A DNA stretch of 64,000 nucleotides, taken from assembly GCA_905209435.1 (NCBI GenBank), contig CAJLTE010000006.1, positions 5,930-69,929 on the forward strand, in the 5' to 3' direction. Every line of letters begins with the position of its first letter. The stretch's first letter is position 1. A program made the position numbers and the translations under genes. The stretch is from an uncultured Blautia sp. (GTDB lineage: Bacteria; Bacillota_A; Clostridia; Lachnospirales; Lachnospiraceae). Shown piece by piece: positions 31,466 through 40,536 of the stretch. A model generated the notes under the pieces. It had not been told where the DNA came from. It did not search any database and was given only the letters and a program-made list of their open reading frames with translations.

Positions 31466-32344
31466 ATGGCAAAAGAAAAAGAGGCACGAAGACCCTTTAA
31501 TCTGAAAAAAGAAATCAAACTCCTGCCAGGATATATCATCCTGCTTATCTGGGTGATCTTTACCATCGCACTTCTTGGATGGGTATTTGGAGCAAGTTTT
31601 TCCACAACAGCAGAAATATTCCAGGGAAAGGCTCTGAAGTTTGAATCAGGACTGCATTTTGAAAATTATGCAAAGGCATGGAACGGTGCCGGTGTTGCGG
31701 GATTTTTCGGAAATTCTCTGATCTATTCCGTGATTTCCTGTACGATTCTGATCCTGGTGTGTGCACCAGCAGCTTACGTATTGTCCAGATTTGATTTTAT
31801 TGCAAATAAATTTATACAGACCAGTTTTGTATCTGCTATGGGCGTTCCGGCAATCATGGTTGTACTCCCGCTGTTCAGCATCATTTCCGGTATGGGAATC
31901 CTGAATAACGTGGCAGCCGGAAGGACTGTTCTGATCATTTTGTATGTAGGAATCAATGTACCGTATACGACGATTTTTCTGCTCACTTTTTTCAGTAATA
32001 TCTCCAGAACTTATGAGGAAGCAGCAGCTATTGACGGATGCCCTCCGATGAGAACGTTCTGGAAAATCATGTTCCCGATGGCACAGTCAGGAATTGTGAC
32101 AGTAACGATTTTTAACTTTATTAATATATGGAATGAATATTTTCTGTCACTGATTTTTGCAAGTTCTGATAAACTGAAACCTGTTGCACCCGGACTTTAC
32201 GGAATGATTAACTCTATGAAATATACAGGTGACTGGGCGGGAATGTTTGCAGCGGTAATTATTGTATTCCTGCCGACATTTGTTCTGTATATTTTCCTGT
32301 CAGAAAAAATTATTGGCGGTGTTACTGGTGGTATCAAGGGATGA
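31466..32344 (+). CDS. Sugar ABC transporter permease (MalG/UgpE type)
   Basis: Second permease, 292 residues, six helices, with the EAA loop TYEEAAAIDGCPPMRTF. The ATG follows AAGGAGGG. It lies 13 bases behind the first permease. Together with the binding protein it forms a family 1 carbohydrate importer. Confidence 0.92.
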   Translation: MAKEKEARRPFNLKKEIKLLPGYIILLIWVIFTIALLGWVFGASFSTTAEIFQGKALKFESGLHFENYAKAWNGAGVAGFFGNSLIYSVISCTILILVCAPAAYVLSRFDFIANKFIQTSFVSAMGVPAIMVVLPLFSIISGMGILNNVAAGRTVLIILYVGINVPYTTIFLLTFFSNISRTYEEAAAIDGCPPMRTFWKIMFPMAQSGIVTVTIFNFINIWNEYFLSLIFASSDKLKPVAPGLYGMINSMKYTGDWAGMFAAVIIVFLPTFVLYIFLSEKIIGGVTGGIKG

Positions 32345-32391
32345 TGACGGGAAATTGGCAAATATTAAGGTGTGTCGCGGAGAACACTTTT

Positions 32392-32438
32392 TTGACCCTG
32401 AAATCATAGTATGATAAGATAAATGTAAAACGTTACCA
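32392..32438 (+). promoter_or_regulatory. Promoter and LacI-like operator before the nucleotidyltransferase-nahK genes
   Basis: TTGACC (32392-32397), 17-base spacer, TAAGAT (32415-32420). A GTAAAACGTTAC near-palindrome (32425-32436) lies at the expected start site and resembles LacI/CcpA-type operators, though it does not fit the cre consensus exactly. Confidence 0.5.
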
Positions 32439-32535
32439 TGCAGGAAAGCAAAGATTTGCAATCTGGCGGACAAGTGTTCCGCAAATAGCAGCTGCAGGAG
32501 AACGAAAAACATTTAAAGAAAAGAGGATTAATATT

Positions 32536-33462
32536 ATGAATAAACCAGTATTAGTAGTTATGGCAGCAGGAATGGGAAGTCGTTACGGCGGTCTGAAACA
32601 GATTGATCCGGTGGATAAAGAGGGACATATCATTATGGATTTCTCCATTTATGATGCAGTAAAAGCAGGATTTCAGAAAGTAATTTTCATTATCAAAAAA
32701 GAAAACGAAGCTGATTTCAGAAGTGCGATTGGTGATCGTCTCAGCAATCAGCTCGAAGTTTCTTATGTATTCCAGGATCTCCATAACATTCCGGCAGGCT
32801 ATGAAGTACCGGATGGACGTGTGAAACCATGGGGAACTGGACATGCAGTATTAAGCTGCATCGATGAGATTGACGGTCCATTCGTTGTTATCAATGCAGA
32901 TGATTATTACGGAAGCCACGCATTTAAGATGGCGTATGATTACCTTACAGAAAATGAAGATACAGCAGATCTTTATAAATATATGATGGTTGGATACAAA
33001 CTGGAAAATACACTGACAGAGAACGGTCATGTAGCAAGAGGTGTATGCGTGACAGACGAAGAGGGTCATCTTCTGAAAATCAATGAGCGTACACATATTG
33101 AAAAGCATGACGGCGGAACTGCTTATACAGAAGACGACGGAAAAACATGGACTATGCTTCCGGAGGGCAGCACTGTTTCCATGAACATGTGGGGATTCTC
33201 AGCAAGCATCCTTAAGGAATTAAAAGACAGATTCCCGAAATTCCTGGATGAGAATCTGAAAGTAAACCCGTTGAAATGCGAATATTTCCTGCCATTTGTA
33301 GTAGATGAACTTCTCTGTGAGAAGAAAGCAACTGTAAAAGTTCTGAAATCTATGGATAAATGGTATGGCGTAACCTACAAAGAAGATAAACCTGTGGTAG
33401 TAGCTGCCATTCAGAAATTAAAAGATGGAGGGCTGTATCCACAGAAATTATGGGAGGAATAA
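32536..33462 (+). CDS. Sugar-1-phosphate nucleotidyltransferase
   Basis: Nucleotidyltransferase of the NTP_transferase superfamily, 308 residues, which would join a sugar-1-phosphate to UTP or another NTP. The N-terminal signature VMAAGMGSRYGGLKQIDP is the nucleotide-binding loop with catalytic R and K; VINADDYYG carries the metal-binding aspartates. It starts behind AAGAGGATTAAT, has its own promoter, and lies four bases before the NahK-like kinase. The kinase supplies a sugar-1-phosphate, so a UDP-GlcNAc/GalNAc-forming role is likely. The exact nucleotide is not proven. Confidence 0.85.
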   Translation: MNKPVLVVMAAGMGSRYGGLKQIDPVDKEGHIIMDFSIYDAVKAGFQKVIFIIKKENEADFRSAIGDRLSNQLEVSYVFQDLHNIPAGYEVPDGRVKPWGTGHAVLSCIDEIDGPFVVINADDYYGSHAFKMAYDYLTENEDTADLYKYMMVGYKLENTLTENGHVARGVCVTDEEGHLLKINERTHIEKHDGGTAYTEDDGKTWTMLPEGSTVSMNMWGFSASILKELKDRFPKFLDENLKVNPLKCEYFLPFVVDELLCEKKATVKVLKSMDKWYGVTYKEDKPVVVAAIQKLKDGGLYPQKLWEE

Positions 33463-33466
33463 TTGA

Positions 33467-34561
33467 GTGGAAATTAACCGGGAGATAAAGAATATCACCA
33501 GCGCGTTTGTTCTGGAAGATAATTTGACAGAATGTGTCCCTTATGGAAGCGGGCATATTAATGATACTTATCGTCTGACTTACGATACAGGCAAACATTA
33601 TATTCTTCAGAAAATGAATAAGAGTATTTTTACAAAGCCTGTAGAACTGATGGAGAATGTCAGCGGGGTCACAGCATGGCTGAAGAAAAAAATTCAGGAG
33701 AACGGCGGAGACGTAGAGAGAGAAACTCTGAATCTTGTGATGACCAGAGATGGATTTCCTTATTATGTAGATCAGGAGGGAGAGTATTGGAGAGTTTATC
33801 TGTTTATAGAGAATGCGACCTGTTATGATATGGTAAAAGATGAGAATGACTTTTACCAGAGTGCGCTAGCTTTTGGAAATTTTCAGAGATTGCTGGCAGA
33901 TTATCCAGCAGAAACTCTTCATGAGACTATCGTGAACTTCCACAATACAGTGGACAGACTGGATAAGTTTAAAGATGCTGTGGAGAAAGATGTATGTCAC
34001 AGAGCAGCAGATGTGGAAAAAGAAATTCAGTTTGTACTGGATCGTACAGAACTGGCACATGTCCTGTGTGACATGCAGGAGCAGGGAAAATTACCGCTTC
34101 GTGTTACACATAATGATACAAAACTGAATAACATTATGATCGATAATGTTACGGGAAAAGCTATCTGTGTCATTGACCTTGATACAGTAATGCCGGGACT
34201 CTCTGTAAATGATTTTGGTGATTCTATCCGCTTTGGTGCAAGCACCGGAGCTGAGGATGAGAAAGATCTGACAAAAGTGTCCTGTGATCTTCACCTGTAT
34301 GAAGTCTATGTCAAAGGTTTTATAGAGGGATGCGGCGGTGCGCTGACAGAGACAGAACTGGATATGCTTCCGATGGGGGCAATCCTTATGACCTTTGAAT
34401 GTGGAATGCGTTTCCTTGCCGATTATCTGGAGGGGGATCATTACTTCAAGATCCACAGAGAGGGACATAATCTGGATCGCTGCAGAACACAGTTCAAACT
34501 GGTAAAAGATATGGAAGAAAAACTTTCCCGGATGAAAGAAATTGTAAATAAGTATAAATAA
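33467..34561 (+). CDS. nahK: N-acetylhexosamine 1-kinase-like phosphotransferase
   Basis: Aminoglycoside-phosphotransferase-fold kinase of 364 residues that resembles NahK of bifidobacteria, which phosphorylates GlcNAc and GalNAc at C1. Visible motifs: GSGHINDTYRL (ATP-binding loop), catalytic THNDTKLNNIMID with the aspartate and metal-binding asparagine, and CVIDLDTVMPG with the second metal aspartate. GTG start at 33467 follows GGGAGGAAT. Clustered with a nucleotidyltransferase, galE and a sugar transporter, as in the lacto-N-biose/galacto-N-biose pathway. The phosphorylase of that pathway is not here, so the symbol is a similarity call. Confidence 0.75.
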   Translation: MEINREIKNITSAFVLEDNLTECVPYGSGHINDTYRLTYDTGKHYILQKMNKSIFTKPVELMENVSGVTAWLKKKIQENGGDVERETLNLVMTRDGFPYYVDQEGEYWRVYLFIENATCYDMVKDENDFYQSALAFGNFQRLLADYPAETLHETIVNFHNTVDRLDKFKDAVEKDVCHRAADVEKEIQFVLDRTELAHVLCDMQEQGKLPLRVTHNDTKLNNIMIDNVTGKAICVIDLDTVMPGLSVNDFGDSIRFGASTGAEDEKDLTKVSCDLHLYEVYVKGFIEGCGGALTETELDMLPMGAILMTFECGMRFLADYLEGDHYFKIHREGHNLDRCRTQFKLVKDMEEKLSRMKEIVNKYK

Positions 34562-35088
34562 CCGTACATGTCCATGGAGACTTGCTTTTATGAACTGATT
34601 CGGATAGATTATCCTGTGGGGATATGAGGAAAATCATATTTTTGCAGGATTTTTCTATATCATAGGAGATTACTCCGTAATGTTCCTTTGATATAAAAAG
34701 CTCTCCATACAATATAGAGAAAATGTATTTTACAGCTTACCATACATGAGGTTATAGAATACAGACGTGAAATTTGGCAGATATGCAGCAGGATATCCGC
34801 AGAATTTTACAGATTACACTCAGAATTATCAAGGATATTTCTGATGTCGTGGACTAATATATGTATTGTTGAAAGAGAAAAAATAATAGAAATTGCAGAA
34901 AACAGGTATTGTGGCAAGGTAGTGACGCAGATAATATTAGGAAATTTGAAAAAATATGCGTCGCGGAATTTTACCAAAATCAAGCAAAGAAAAATGATAG
35001 ATTAAATGATTCAGCTGGTTGTTGGTAAAAGAATTTTTTGCTCACAAAACTATGAAAACAGCAGGCAGACAGGTTAGGAGGAATTATT
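34562..35088 (+). other. 527-base gap before galE with several possible RNA stems
   Basis: No gene found. Behind the terminator at 34611 lies a second hairpin (ATATCATAGGA / TCCTTTGATAT, 34657-34696). Closer to galE, GACGCA pairs with TGCGTC (about 34922-34964), and TTTTACCAA (34970-34978) pairs with TTGGTAAAA (about 35022-35030) just before GAATTTTTT. The latter could be an attenuator. ACCAAAATCAAGCAA at 34974 resembles the first half of the dispersed repeat. Confidence 0.5.
34611..34654 (+). terminator. Terminator behind the nahK-like gene
   Basis: ATCCTG / CAGGAT outer stem with an ATATGA / TCATAT inner stem and TTTT tail. Confidence 0.75.
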
Positions 35089-36105
35089 ATGGCAATTTTA
35101 GTTACAGGCGGAGCAGGCTATATTGGAAGCCATACAGTTGTAGAATTGCAGAACGCAGGATATGATGTTGTAGTTCTGGATAACTTAAGCAATGCAAGTG
35201 AGAAATCTCTGGACAGAGTTTCCAAGATCACAGGCAAACCAGTGAAATTCTACAAAGCAGATATCCTGGACCGTGATGCTTTAAATGAAATTTTTGATAA
35301 AGAAGACATTGATTCCTGCATTCATTTCGCAGGTCTGAAAGCAGTAGGAGAATCTGTTGTCAAACCTTGGGAATATTATGAGAACAACATTGCAGGAACA
35401 TTAACACTGGTAGATGTTATGAGAAAACATAATGTAAAGAACATTATCTTTTCTTCATCCGCAACTGTATACGGAGATCCGGCTATCATCCCGATCACAG
35501 AAGAGTGCCCGAAAGGACAGTGCACAAATCCATACGGATGGACAAAATCTATGCTGGAGCAGATCCTGACAGACATCCAGAAGGCTGATCCGGAATGGAA
35601 CGTAGTTCTTCTTCGTTACTTCAACCCGATCGGTGCTCATAAGAGCGGAACGATCGGAGAGAATCCAAACGGTATCCCGAATAACCTGATGCCATACATC
35701 ACACAGGTTGCAGTTGGTAAATTGAAAGAACTTGGCGTATTCGGAAATGATTACGATACTCCGGACGGAACAGGTGTAAGAGATTACATCCACGTAGTTG
35801 ACCTTGCAAAAGGACATGTAAAAGCCCTCAAGAAAATCGAAGACAACTCCGGATTAAGCATTTACAATCTTGGTACAGGAAAAGGTTACAGCGTTCTTGA
35901 CATCGTAAAGAACTTTGAAGCAGCTACAGGCGTTAAGATTCCATACGTGATCAAACCACGTCGTGCAGGTGACATCGCAACATGCTATTCTGATGCTTCC
36001 AAGGCAGAAAGAGAACTTGGCTGGAAAGCAGAAAACGGCATCAAAGAAATGTGTGCTGACTCCTGGAGATGGCAGTCCAATAACCCGAATGGTTATGATG
36101 ATTAA
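35089..36105 (+). CDS. galE: UDP-glucose 4-epimerase
   Basis: NAD-dependent short-chain dehydrogenase-type epimerase that interconverts UDP-glucose and UDP-galactose, and often the N-acetyl forms. The Rossmann motif [10 protein letters not shown] stands at residues 7-16; the catalytic SSSATVYG and YGWTKSMLE (YxxxK) are present; [16 protein letters not shown] is the usual sugar-binding end. 338 residues is standard. It has its own long leader and follows the NahK-type kinase, which fits a galacto-N-biose/lacto-N-biose salvage route as well as the Leloir pathway. The ATG follows AGGAGGAATTATT. Confidence 0.95.
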   Translation: MAILVTGGAGYIGSHTVVELQNAGYDVVVLDNLSNASEKSLDRVSKITGKPVKFYKADILDRDALNEIFDKEDIDSCIHFAGLKAVGESVVKPWEYYENNIAGTLTLVDVMRKHNVKNIIFSSSATVYGDPAIIPITEECPKGQCTNPYGWTKSMLEQILTDIQKADPEWNVVLLRYFNPIGAHKSGTIGENPNGIPNNLMPYITQVAVGKLKELGVFGNDYDTPDGTGVRDYIHVVDLAKGHVKALKKIEDNSGLSIYNLGTGKGYSVLDIVKNFEAATGVKIPYVIKPRRAGDIATCYSDASKAERELGWKAENGIKEMCADSWRWQSNNPNGYDD

Positions 36106-36121
36106 TTAATACAGAATACAA

Positions 36122-36168
36122 ATATCCCCCACACATGTGAAAAATGCTCATGTGTGGGGGATATTTTA
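36122..36168 (+). terminator. Very strong terminator behind galE
   Basis: Perfect long stem starting AATATCCCCCACACATG with a short A-rich loop and TTTT. Confidence 0.95.
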
Positions 36169-36183
36169 AATTTACTGATAGGA

Positions 36184-36212
36184 TTGTCAGTATATTTTTT
36201 ACTGGTTATAAT
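36184..36212 (+). promoter_or_regulatory. Promoter of the nitrilase-family gene
   Basis: TTGTCA (36184-36189), 17-base spacer, perfect TATAAT (36207-36212), 46 bases before the start codon. Confidence 0.75.
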
Positions 36213-36257
36213 AGATAAAAACACTATGTTGTTATCTAAAGAAAGGACAGGATACAC

Positions 36258-37067
36258 ATGAAAGTAGCAGCAATCCAGATGCCCACAGTAAAAGATAAAA
36301 TGCAGAATATCCGCACCGCAGGCACTTATATAGAAAAAATAAAAGCAGATAACCCGGACTTTGTAATTCTCCCGGAGATGTTCTGTTGTCCGTACCAGAC
36401 TGAAAACTTTCCGGTTTATGCAGAAAAAGAAGGCGGCCCATCCTGGCAGGCGATGTCTGAGTATGCCAGAAAATACCATATTTATCTGATCGCAGGTTCT
36501 ATGCCGGAAGTAGATGAGGCAGGAAATGTTTTTAATACTTCTTATATTTTTGACAGAGACGGAAAACAGATCGGTAAGCACAGAAAAGCTCACCTTTTCG
36601 ATATCAATGTAAAAAATGGCCAGTACTTTAAAGAATCCGATACCCTAACACCGGGAGAACACGCCACAGTATTTGATACTGAATTTGGAAAAATGGGCGT
36701 CATGATCTGTTACGACATCCGTTTCCCTGAATTTGCACGTACAATGGTACTGGACGGTGCGAAGATGATCTTCGTCCCGGCAGCTTTTAATATGACTACA
36801 GGCCCTGCGCACTGGGAACTGACTTTCCGCGCAAGAGCTCTTGATAATCAGATTTACATGCTTGGATGTGCTCCTGCCAGAGACACACAGGCAGGATACA
36901 TTTCCTGGGGACATTCCATTGTGACAGACCCCTGGGGACAGGTCATGAAACAGCTGGGTGAGAAAGAAGGCATCTTAATAGAAGAAATAGATCTGGATCG
37001 CGAAGACCAGATCAGAGAGCAGCTTCCATTATTAAAGCACCGCAAATGTGAAATGTATCATTTATAG
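36258..37067 (+). CDS. Carbon-nitrogen hydrolase family protein (omega-amidase/Nit2-like)
   Basis: Cytoplasmic amidase of the nitrilase superfamily, 269 residues. The Glu-Lys-Cys triad is visible: LPEMFCCPY (E), HRKAHLFDI (K) and MICYDIRFPE (C). The sequence resembles Nit2/omega-amidases that hydrolyse alpha-ketoglutaramate, a metabolite-repair role. Start ATG has a modest AAAGGACAGG site. It has its own strong promoter and no terminator before the next gene, which starts 127 bases on. Confidence 0.88.
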   Translation: MKVAAIQMPTVKDKMQNIRTAGTYIEKIKADNPDFVILPEMFCCPYQTENFPVYAEKEGGPSWQAMSEYARKYHIYLIAGSMPEVDEAGNVFNTSYIFDRDGKQIGKHRKAHLFDINVKNGQYFKESDTLTPGEHATVFDTEFGKMGVMICYDIRFPEFARTMVLDGAKMIFVPAAFNMTTGPAHWELTFRARALDNQIYMLGCAPARDTQAGYISWGHSIVTDPWGQVMKQLGEKEGILIEEIDLDREDQIREQLPLLKHRKCEMYHL

Positions 37068-37194
37068 GAGGACACATTTATTTCGCAAACTGACCATAAA
37101 TCAAAAACATTTATCAGATATAGTAATACCATCAACAAAAACAAAAGAAACAGAGAACAGTAAAAATTATAAAAGTATAAAGCGAGGTATCACT

Positions 37195-39492
37195 ATGAAG
37201 TATAAACATCTGGCAATGATTATGGGAGTTATGATTACAGCAACGTCTGTTGGATCTGCAGCAACAGCATTTGCGGCAGACAGCAAGACAGAAAGTACTC
37301 AGGATGCAGAAGACACCACAGAAGATACAGCAGAGGCATCAGATACAGAAGAATCAAATGAAATCCTTGGAGAAGTAAAATCTGTAGAAGACGGAAAAAT
37401 CACTATTGCAGTAGGAACCAGAAAAGAAATGGGCCAGCCTGGAGAACAGCCACAGGGTGGTGGAAATGGTGAAGCTCCGGAAAAACCGGACGGTGATGAC
37501 GCAAAGGCAGACGGAGACGGCAAAGATTCTGAAGATACAGACAGTGAAACAACAGACGATGCCAGCACAGAAGAGTCATCAGATACAGAATCACCAGATG
37601 AAACATCTGATGATAAAACTGACAAAGGCGAATCATCAGATGGTAACGGTGATGGTCAGGGAGCACCAGACGGTGAAGCTCCATCTATGTTAGACCTGAC
37701 AGGCGAAGAACAGGAAATCACAGTTACAGACAGTACAGTAATCACAAAACAGACTATGGGCGGTGGTCAGGGAGCACCTGGTGGAGAGGCTCCTGAAAAA
37801 CCAGATGGAGATAACGGAGAAGCGCCAGAGAAACCGGATGGAGATAATGCAGATGCAAAATCAGAAGATGCTGAAAACACCGATGATTCAGAAAAGACAG
37901 ATGCATCTGACGACACAGAAAGCAGCGATTCAGAAGATAAATCTGAAGCATCTGACAGCGAAAATGCAGACAGCAAAGCTCCGGAAAAACCAGACGGAGA
38001 AGCACCGGATGGTAACGGTCAGGCACCAGACGGCGCAGGTCAGACCGAAGAAATTACATTAGACGACATCAAAGAGGGCGATGTAGTAGCCATTACATTA
38101 GATGATGACGGAAACGCAGCAACCATCACAGTCCAGTCTATGGAAATGGGCGGTGGTCAGGGAGGACCTGGCGGTCAGGCTTCCGGTGTGGACAGTTATG
38201 ATGCGGCCAACGAATACAGCTCAGATGAAACTGTTTCTGACACATCCTTGGAATCCACAGGCACAGACGAAAACGCAGCACTTGTTTCTGACGGCGCAGA
38301 AGTTACATTCAACAATGATGCAATCTCCAGAACATCTTCTGACAGCCAGGGTGGTGACAACTCCAGCTTCTATGGCGTAGGTGCAGCAGTCCTTGCCACA
38401 GACGGAACCGCATATGTCAAAGACAGCACAGTAACTACAGACAGCAAAGGCGGCGCAGGACTTTTCGCGTACGGCGATGGAACTGTATACGCAGCAGATA
38501 CAGATATCACCACACAGCAGGATACCTCAGGCGGAATCCATGCAGCAGGCGGCGGCAAACTTTACGCATGGGATCTAAGTGTAGAGACAGATGGCGAATC
38601 ATCAGCAGCGATCCGCAGTGACAGAGGCGGCGGAACAATGGTAGTAGACGGCGGTACTTATACATCCAACGGTGTTGGTTCCCCTGCAGTTTACTGTACA
38701 GCAGATATCGCAGTTAATAACGCAGAACTGACAGCAAATGGTTCAGAAGCAGTGTGCATCGAGGGCTTGAACTCTCTAAGACTTTACAACAGCAACCTTA
38801 CCGGAAACATGAGCGATGATGAGCAGAATGATACGACATGGACAGTTATTCTTTACCAGAGCATGTCCGGTGATTCAGAAGTTGGAAACAGCACCTTCCA
38901 GATGGATGGCGGTACCATTACATCCAAGAATGGTGGCTTATTCTATACAACTAATACAGAATGCACGATCGCATTAAAAGACGTGGACATCACATACAAC
39001 GACGACAGCGAATTCTTCCTGCAGTGTACAGGAAACAACAACCAGCGTGGATGGGGACAGAGCGGTGCTAACGGATCTGACTGCAACTTTACAGCTGACA
39101 GCCAGGATATGAAAGGCAATGTAATCTGGGATTCCATCAGCAATCTCGATTTCTACATGACCAACGGCAGCACACTGGAAGGCGCATTCGTCAATGACGA
39201 ATCTAATGCAGGAAATGGTGGAGACGGCTACTGCAACGTAGTGATCGACAAAGACTCCACATGGACAGTGACAGGCGACAGTACCATCACATCCCTGTTA
39301 AATGCAGGAACCATCACAGATGCAGACGGCAAAACAGTTTCTATCGTAGGTACAGACGGTACTACTTATGTAGAAGGCGACAGCGACTACACAATCACAG
39401 TAGGTTCCTATCAGGACAGTGCAGATACCTCAAACGCAACAGCAATCGATGACTGGTCTAACTATGAAGTAGAAAGACCGGAGAACCTTTAA
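37195..39492 (+). CDS. Secreted, highly acidic repeat protein with beta-helix-like C-terminal half
   Basis: Exported protein of 765 residues of unknown role. Signal peptide residues 1-28 (KYKHLAMIMGVMITATS ... AFA). Residues 30-330 are rich in D, E, S, T and G, with repeated GEAPEKPDGD and GGGQGAPGG units. Two short ordered segments, EILGEVKSVEDGKITIAVG and ITLDDIKEGDVVAITLDD, are similar to each other. From about 350 to 730 the sequence has the regular short-strand pattern of a right-handed beta-helix (AYVKDSTVTTDSKGGAGLF and alike). No LPXTG motif or C-terminal membrane anchor is seen. I chose ATG 37195 (GCGAGGT ahead) rather than an earlier in-frame start at 37048, which gives no signal peptide. 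Possible surface adhesin or Ca-binding matrix protein. Confidence 0.75.
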   Translation: MKYKHLAMIMGVMITATSVGSAATAFAADSKTESTQDAEDTTEDTAEASDTEESNEILGEVKSVEDGKITIAVGTRKEMGQPGEQPQGGGNGEAPEKPDGDDAKADGDGKDSEDTDSETTDDASTEESSDTESPDETSDDKTDKGESSDGNGDGQGAPDGEAPSMLDLTGEEQEITVTDSTVITKQTMGGGQGAPGGEAPEKPDGDNGEAPEKPDGDNADAKSEDAENTDDSEKTDASDDTESSDSEDKSEASDSENADSKAPEKPDGEAPDGNGQAPDGAGQTEEITLDDIKEGDVVAITLDDDGNAATITVQSMEMGGGQGGPGGQASGVDSYDAANEYSSDETVSDTSLESTGTDENAALVSDGAEVTFNNDAISRTSSDSQGGDNSSFYGVGAAVLATDGTAYVKDSTVTTDSKGGAGLFAYGDGTVYAADTDITTQQDTSGGIHAAGGGKLYAWDLSVETDGESSAAIRSDRGGGTMVVDGGTYTSNGVGSPAVYCTADIAVNNAELTANGSEAVCIEGLNSLRLYNSNLTGNMSDDEQNDTTWTVILYQSMSGDSEVGNSTFQMDGGTITSKNGGLFYTTNTECTIALKDVDITYNDDSEFFLQCTGNNNQRGWGQSGANGSDCNFTADSQDMKGNVIWDSISNLDFYMTNGSTLEGAFVNDESNAGNGGDGYCNVVIDKDSTWTVTGDSTITSLLNAGTITDADGKTVSIVGTDGTTYVEGDSDYTITVGSYQDSADTSNATAIDDWSNYEVERPENL

Positions 39493-39516
39493 TGATAAAA
39501 TTCAATATAGAAATGT

Positions 39517-39548
39517 AAAAAAATCACGGTTTTTGCCGTGATTTTTTT
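39517..39548 (+). terminator. Terminator behind the acidic secreted protein
   Basis: Perfect 13-bp stem AAAAAAATCACGG / CCGTGATTTTTTT with a six-base loop. Confidence 0.93.
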
Positions 39549-39567
39549 ATTTATATTTAACATTCAT

Positions 39568-39611
39568 TTGACACAAACACGATAGTTGAGAATAAAAAAA
39601 GGCTTTATAAT
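39568..39611 (+). promoter_or_regulatory. Promoter region of the Ugp-like operon
   Basis: TATAAT (39606-39611) is a clear -10; TTGACA (39568) and TTGAGA (39586) are candidate -35 boxes, but neither has ideal spacing to it. Confidence 0.4.
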
Positions 39612-39704
39612 AGTGCCTGTCGTCAAAACAGTCAGCAAAAGAAACAGAAACAAAAAGCTGTCTGAAAATACACATAAAAAATTAAACGAGGAGAAAAAAT
39701 CAGT

Positions 39705-40499
39705 ATGCAATATAATCTTGCGTTGATGTTAAAAGAAAAGAAATTATTTCTTCTGGACATTGACGGAACAGTTGCTCTGGGAAGTGAATTGCTGCCGGGG
39801 GCTGCAGATTTTCTTCGCACTGTAAAAAAGAATGGAGGAATTTTCCGCTTTCTTACAAATAATTCATCTAAGGCAGCAGGAGATTATGTAGAACAGTTTC
39901 ATGACTGGGGAATTGAGACAGAGGAAACAGAATTTGTTACTGCCGGAACTTATGCCAGAGATTTTCTGAAAAAACATTATGGGGATAAAAAAATTCTGGC
40001 AGCAGCAACAGAAACCTACTGTAATGAATTGCGAAAAGCCGGTCTTACGATTACGGATCAGGCAGGTGATGACGTAGACTGTGTACTTTGTGCTTATGAT
40101 ACAGAACTAACTTATGAAAAACTGGTTCAGGTCTGCAGACAGCTGACGGAGACAAAAGTTCCCTGGTTTGCAACAAATCCGGATCTGCGTTGCCCGATTG
40201 ATTTTGGAATGGTTCCGGACTGCGGGTCCATTTGCCGGATGATCACAGCTTCAGTTGGCAGAGAGCCGAAATATATTGGGAAACCGGCACCTGGAATGGT
40301 ATATGCCTGTCTGGAAGAAACGGGATGTACTGCTGAACAGACACTTCTGATCGGTGACAGGATCTATACGGATATGGAATGCGGCAGACGTGCAGGAGTT
40401 GACAGTTGTCTGGTACTCACAGGCGAGGGAAAGGCAGAAGAATGGAAAAACGGTTTTCAGTGCCAGTCGCTGGGAAAACTCGCCGGATATCTGTCATAA
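39705..40499 (+). CDS. HAD-IIA family phosphatase (NagD/glycerol-phosphate phosphatase-like)
   Basis: HAD hydrolase of subfamily IIA, 264 residues. Motif I is LLDIDGTVALG (DxDGT), motif II RFLTNNSSK, and motif III/IV GKPAPGMVY with IGDRIYTDMECG. A large C2-type cap lies between. Relatives dephosphorylate small phosphate esters, including glycerol-3-phosphate, 2-phosphoglycolate and sugar phosphates. As first gene of a glycerol-3-phosphate/glycerophosphodiester uptake operon, a glycerol-phosphate substrate is plausible, but this is inferred from position. ATG follows GAGGAG. Confidence 0.88.
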   Translation: MQYNLALMLKEKKLFLLDIDGTVALGSELLPGAADFLRTVKKNGGIFRFLTNNSSKAAGDYVEQFHDWGIETEETEFVTAGTYARDFLKKHYGDKKILAAATETYCNELRKAGLTITDQAGDDVDCVLCAYDTELTYEKLVQVCRQLTETKVPWFATNPDLRCPIDFGMVPDCGSICRMITASVGREPKYIGKPAPGMVYACLEETGCTAEQTLLIGDRIYTDMECGRRAGVDSCLVLTGEGKAEEWKNGFQCQSLGKLAGYLS

Positions 40500-40536
40500 A
40501 AAATTACCATAGAAACAGGAACAGAAAGGAAAGTAA

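Noticed and set aside
32425..32436. True cre (CcpA) site
   Set aside because: GTAAAACGTTAC does not fit the cre consensus spacing; kept only as a LacI-like operator candidate.
37299..37625. Ser/Val-rich frames opposite the acidic secreted protein
   Set aside because: They mirror the GAY/TCN codons of the Asp/Ser repeats and have no start signals.
37195..39492. CRISPR array in the repetitive DNA
   Set aside because: The repeats are in-frame codon repeats of a protein and have no spacer structure; no cas genes are present.
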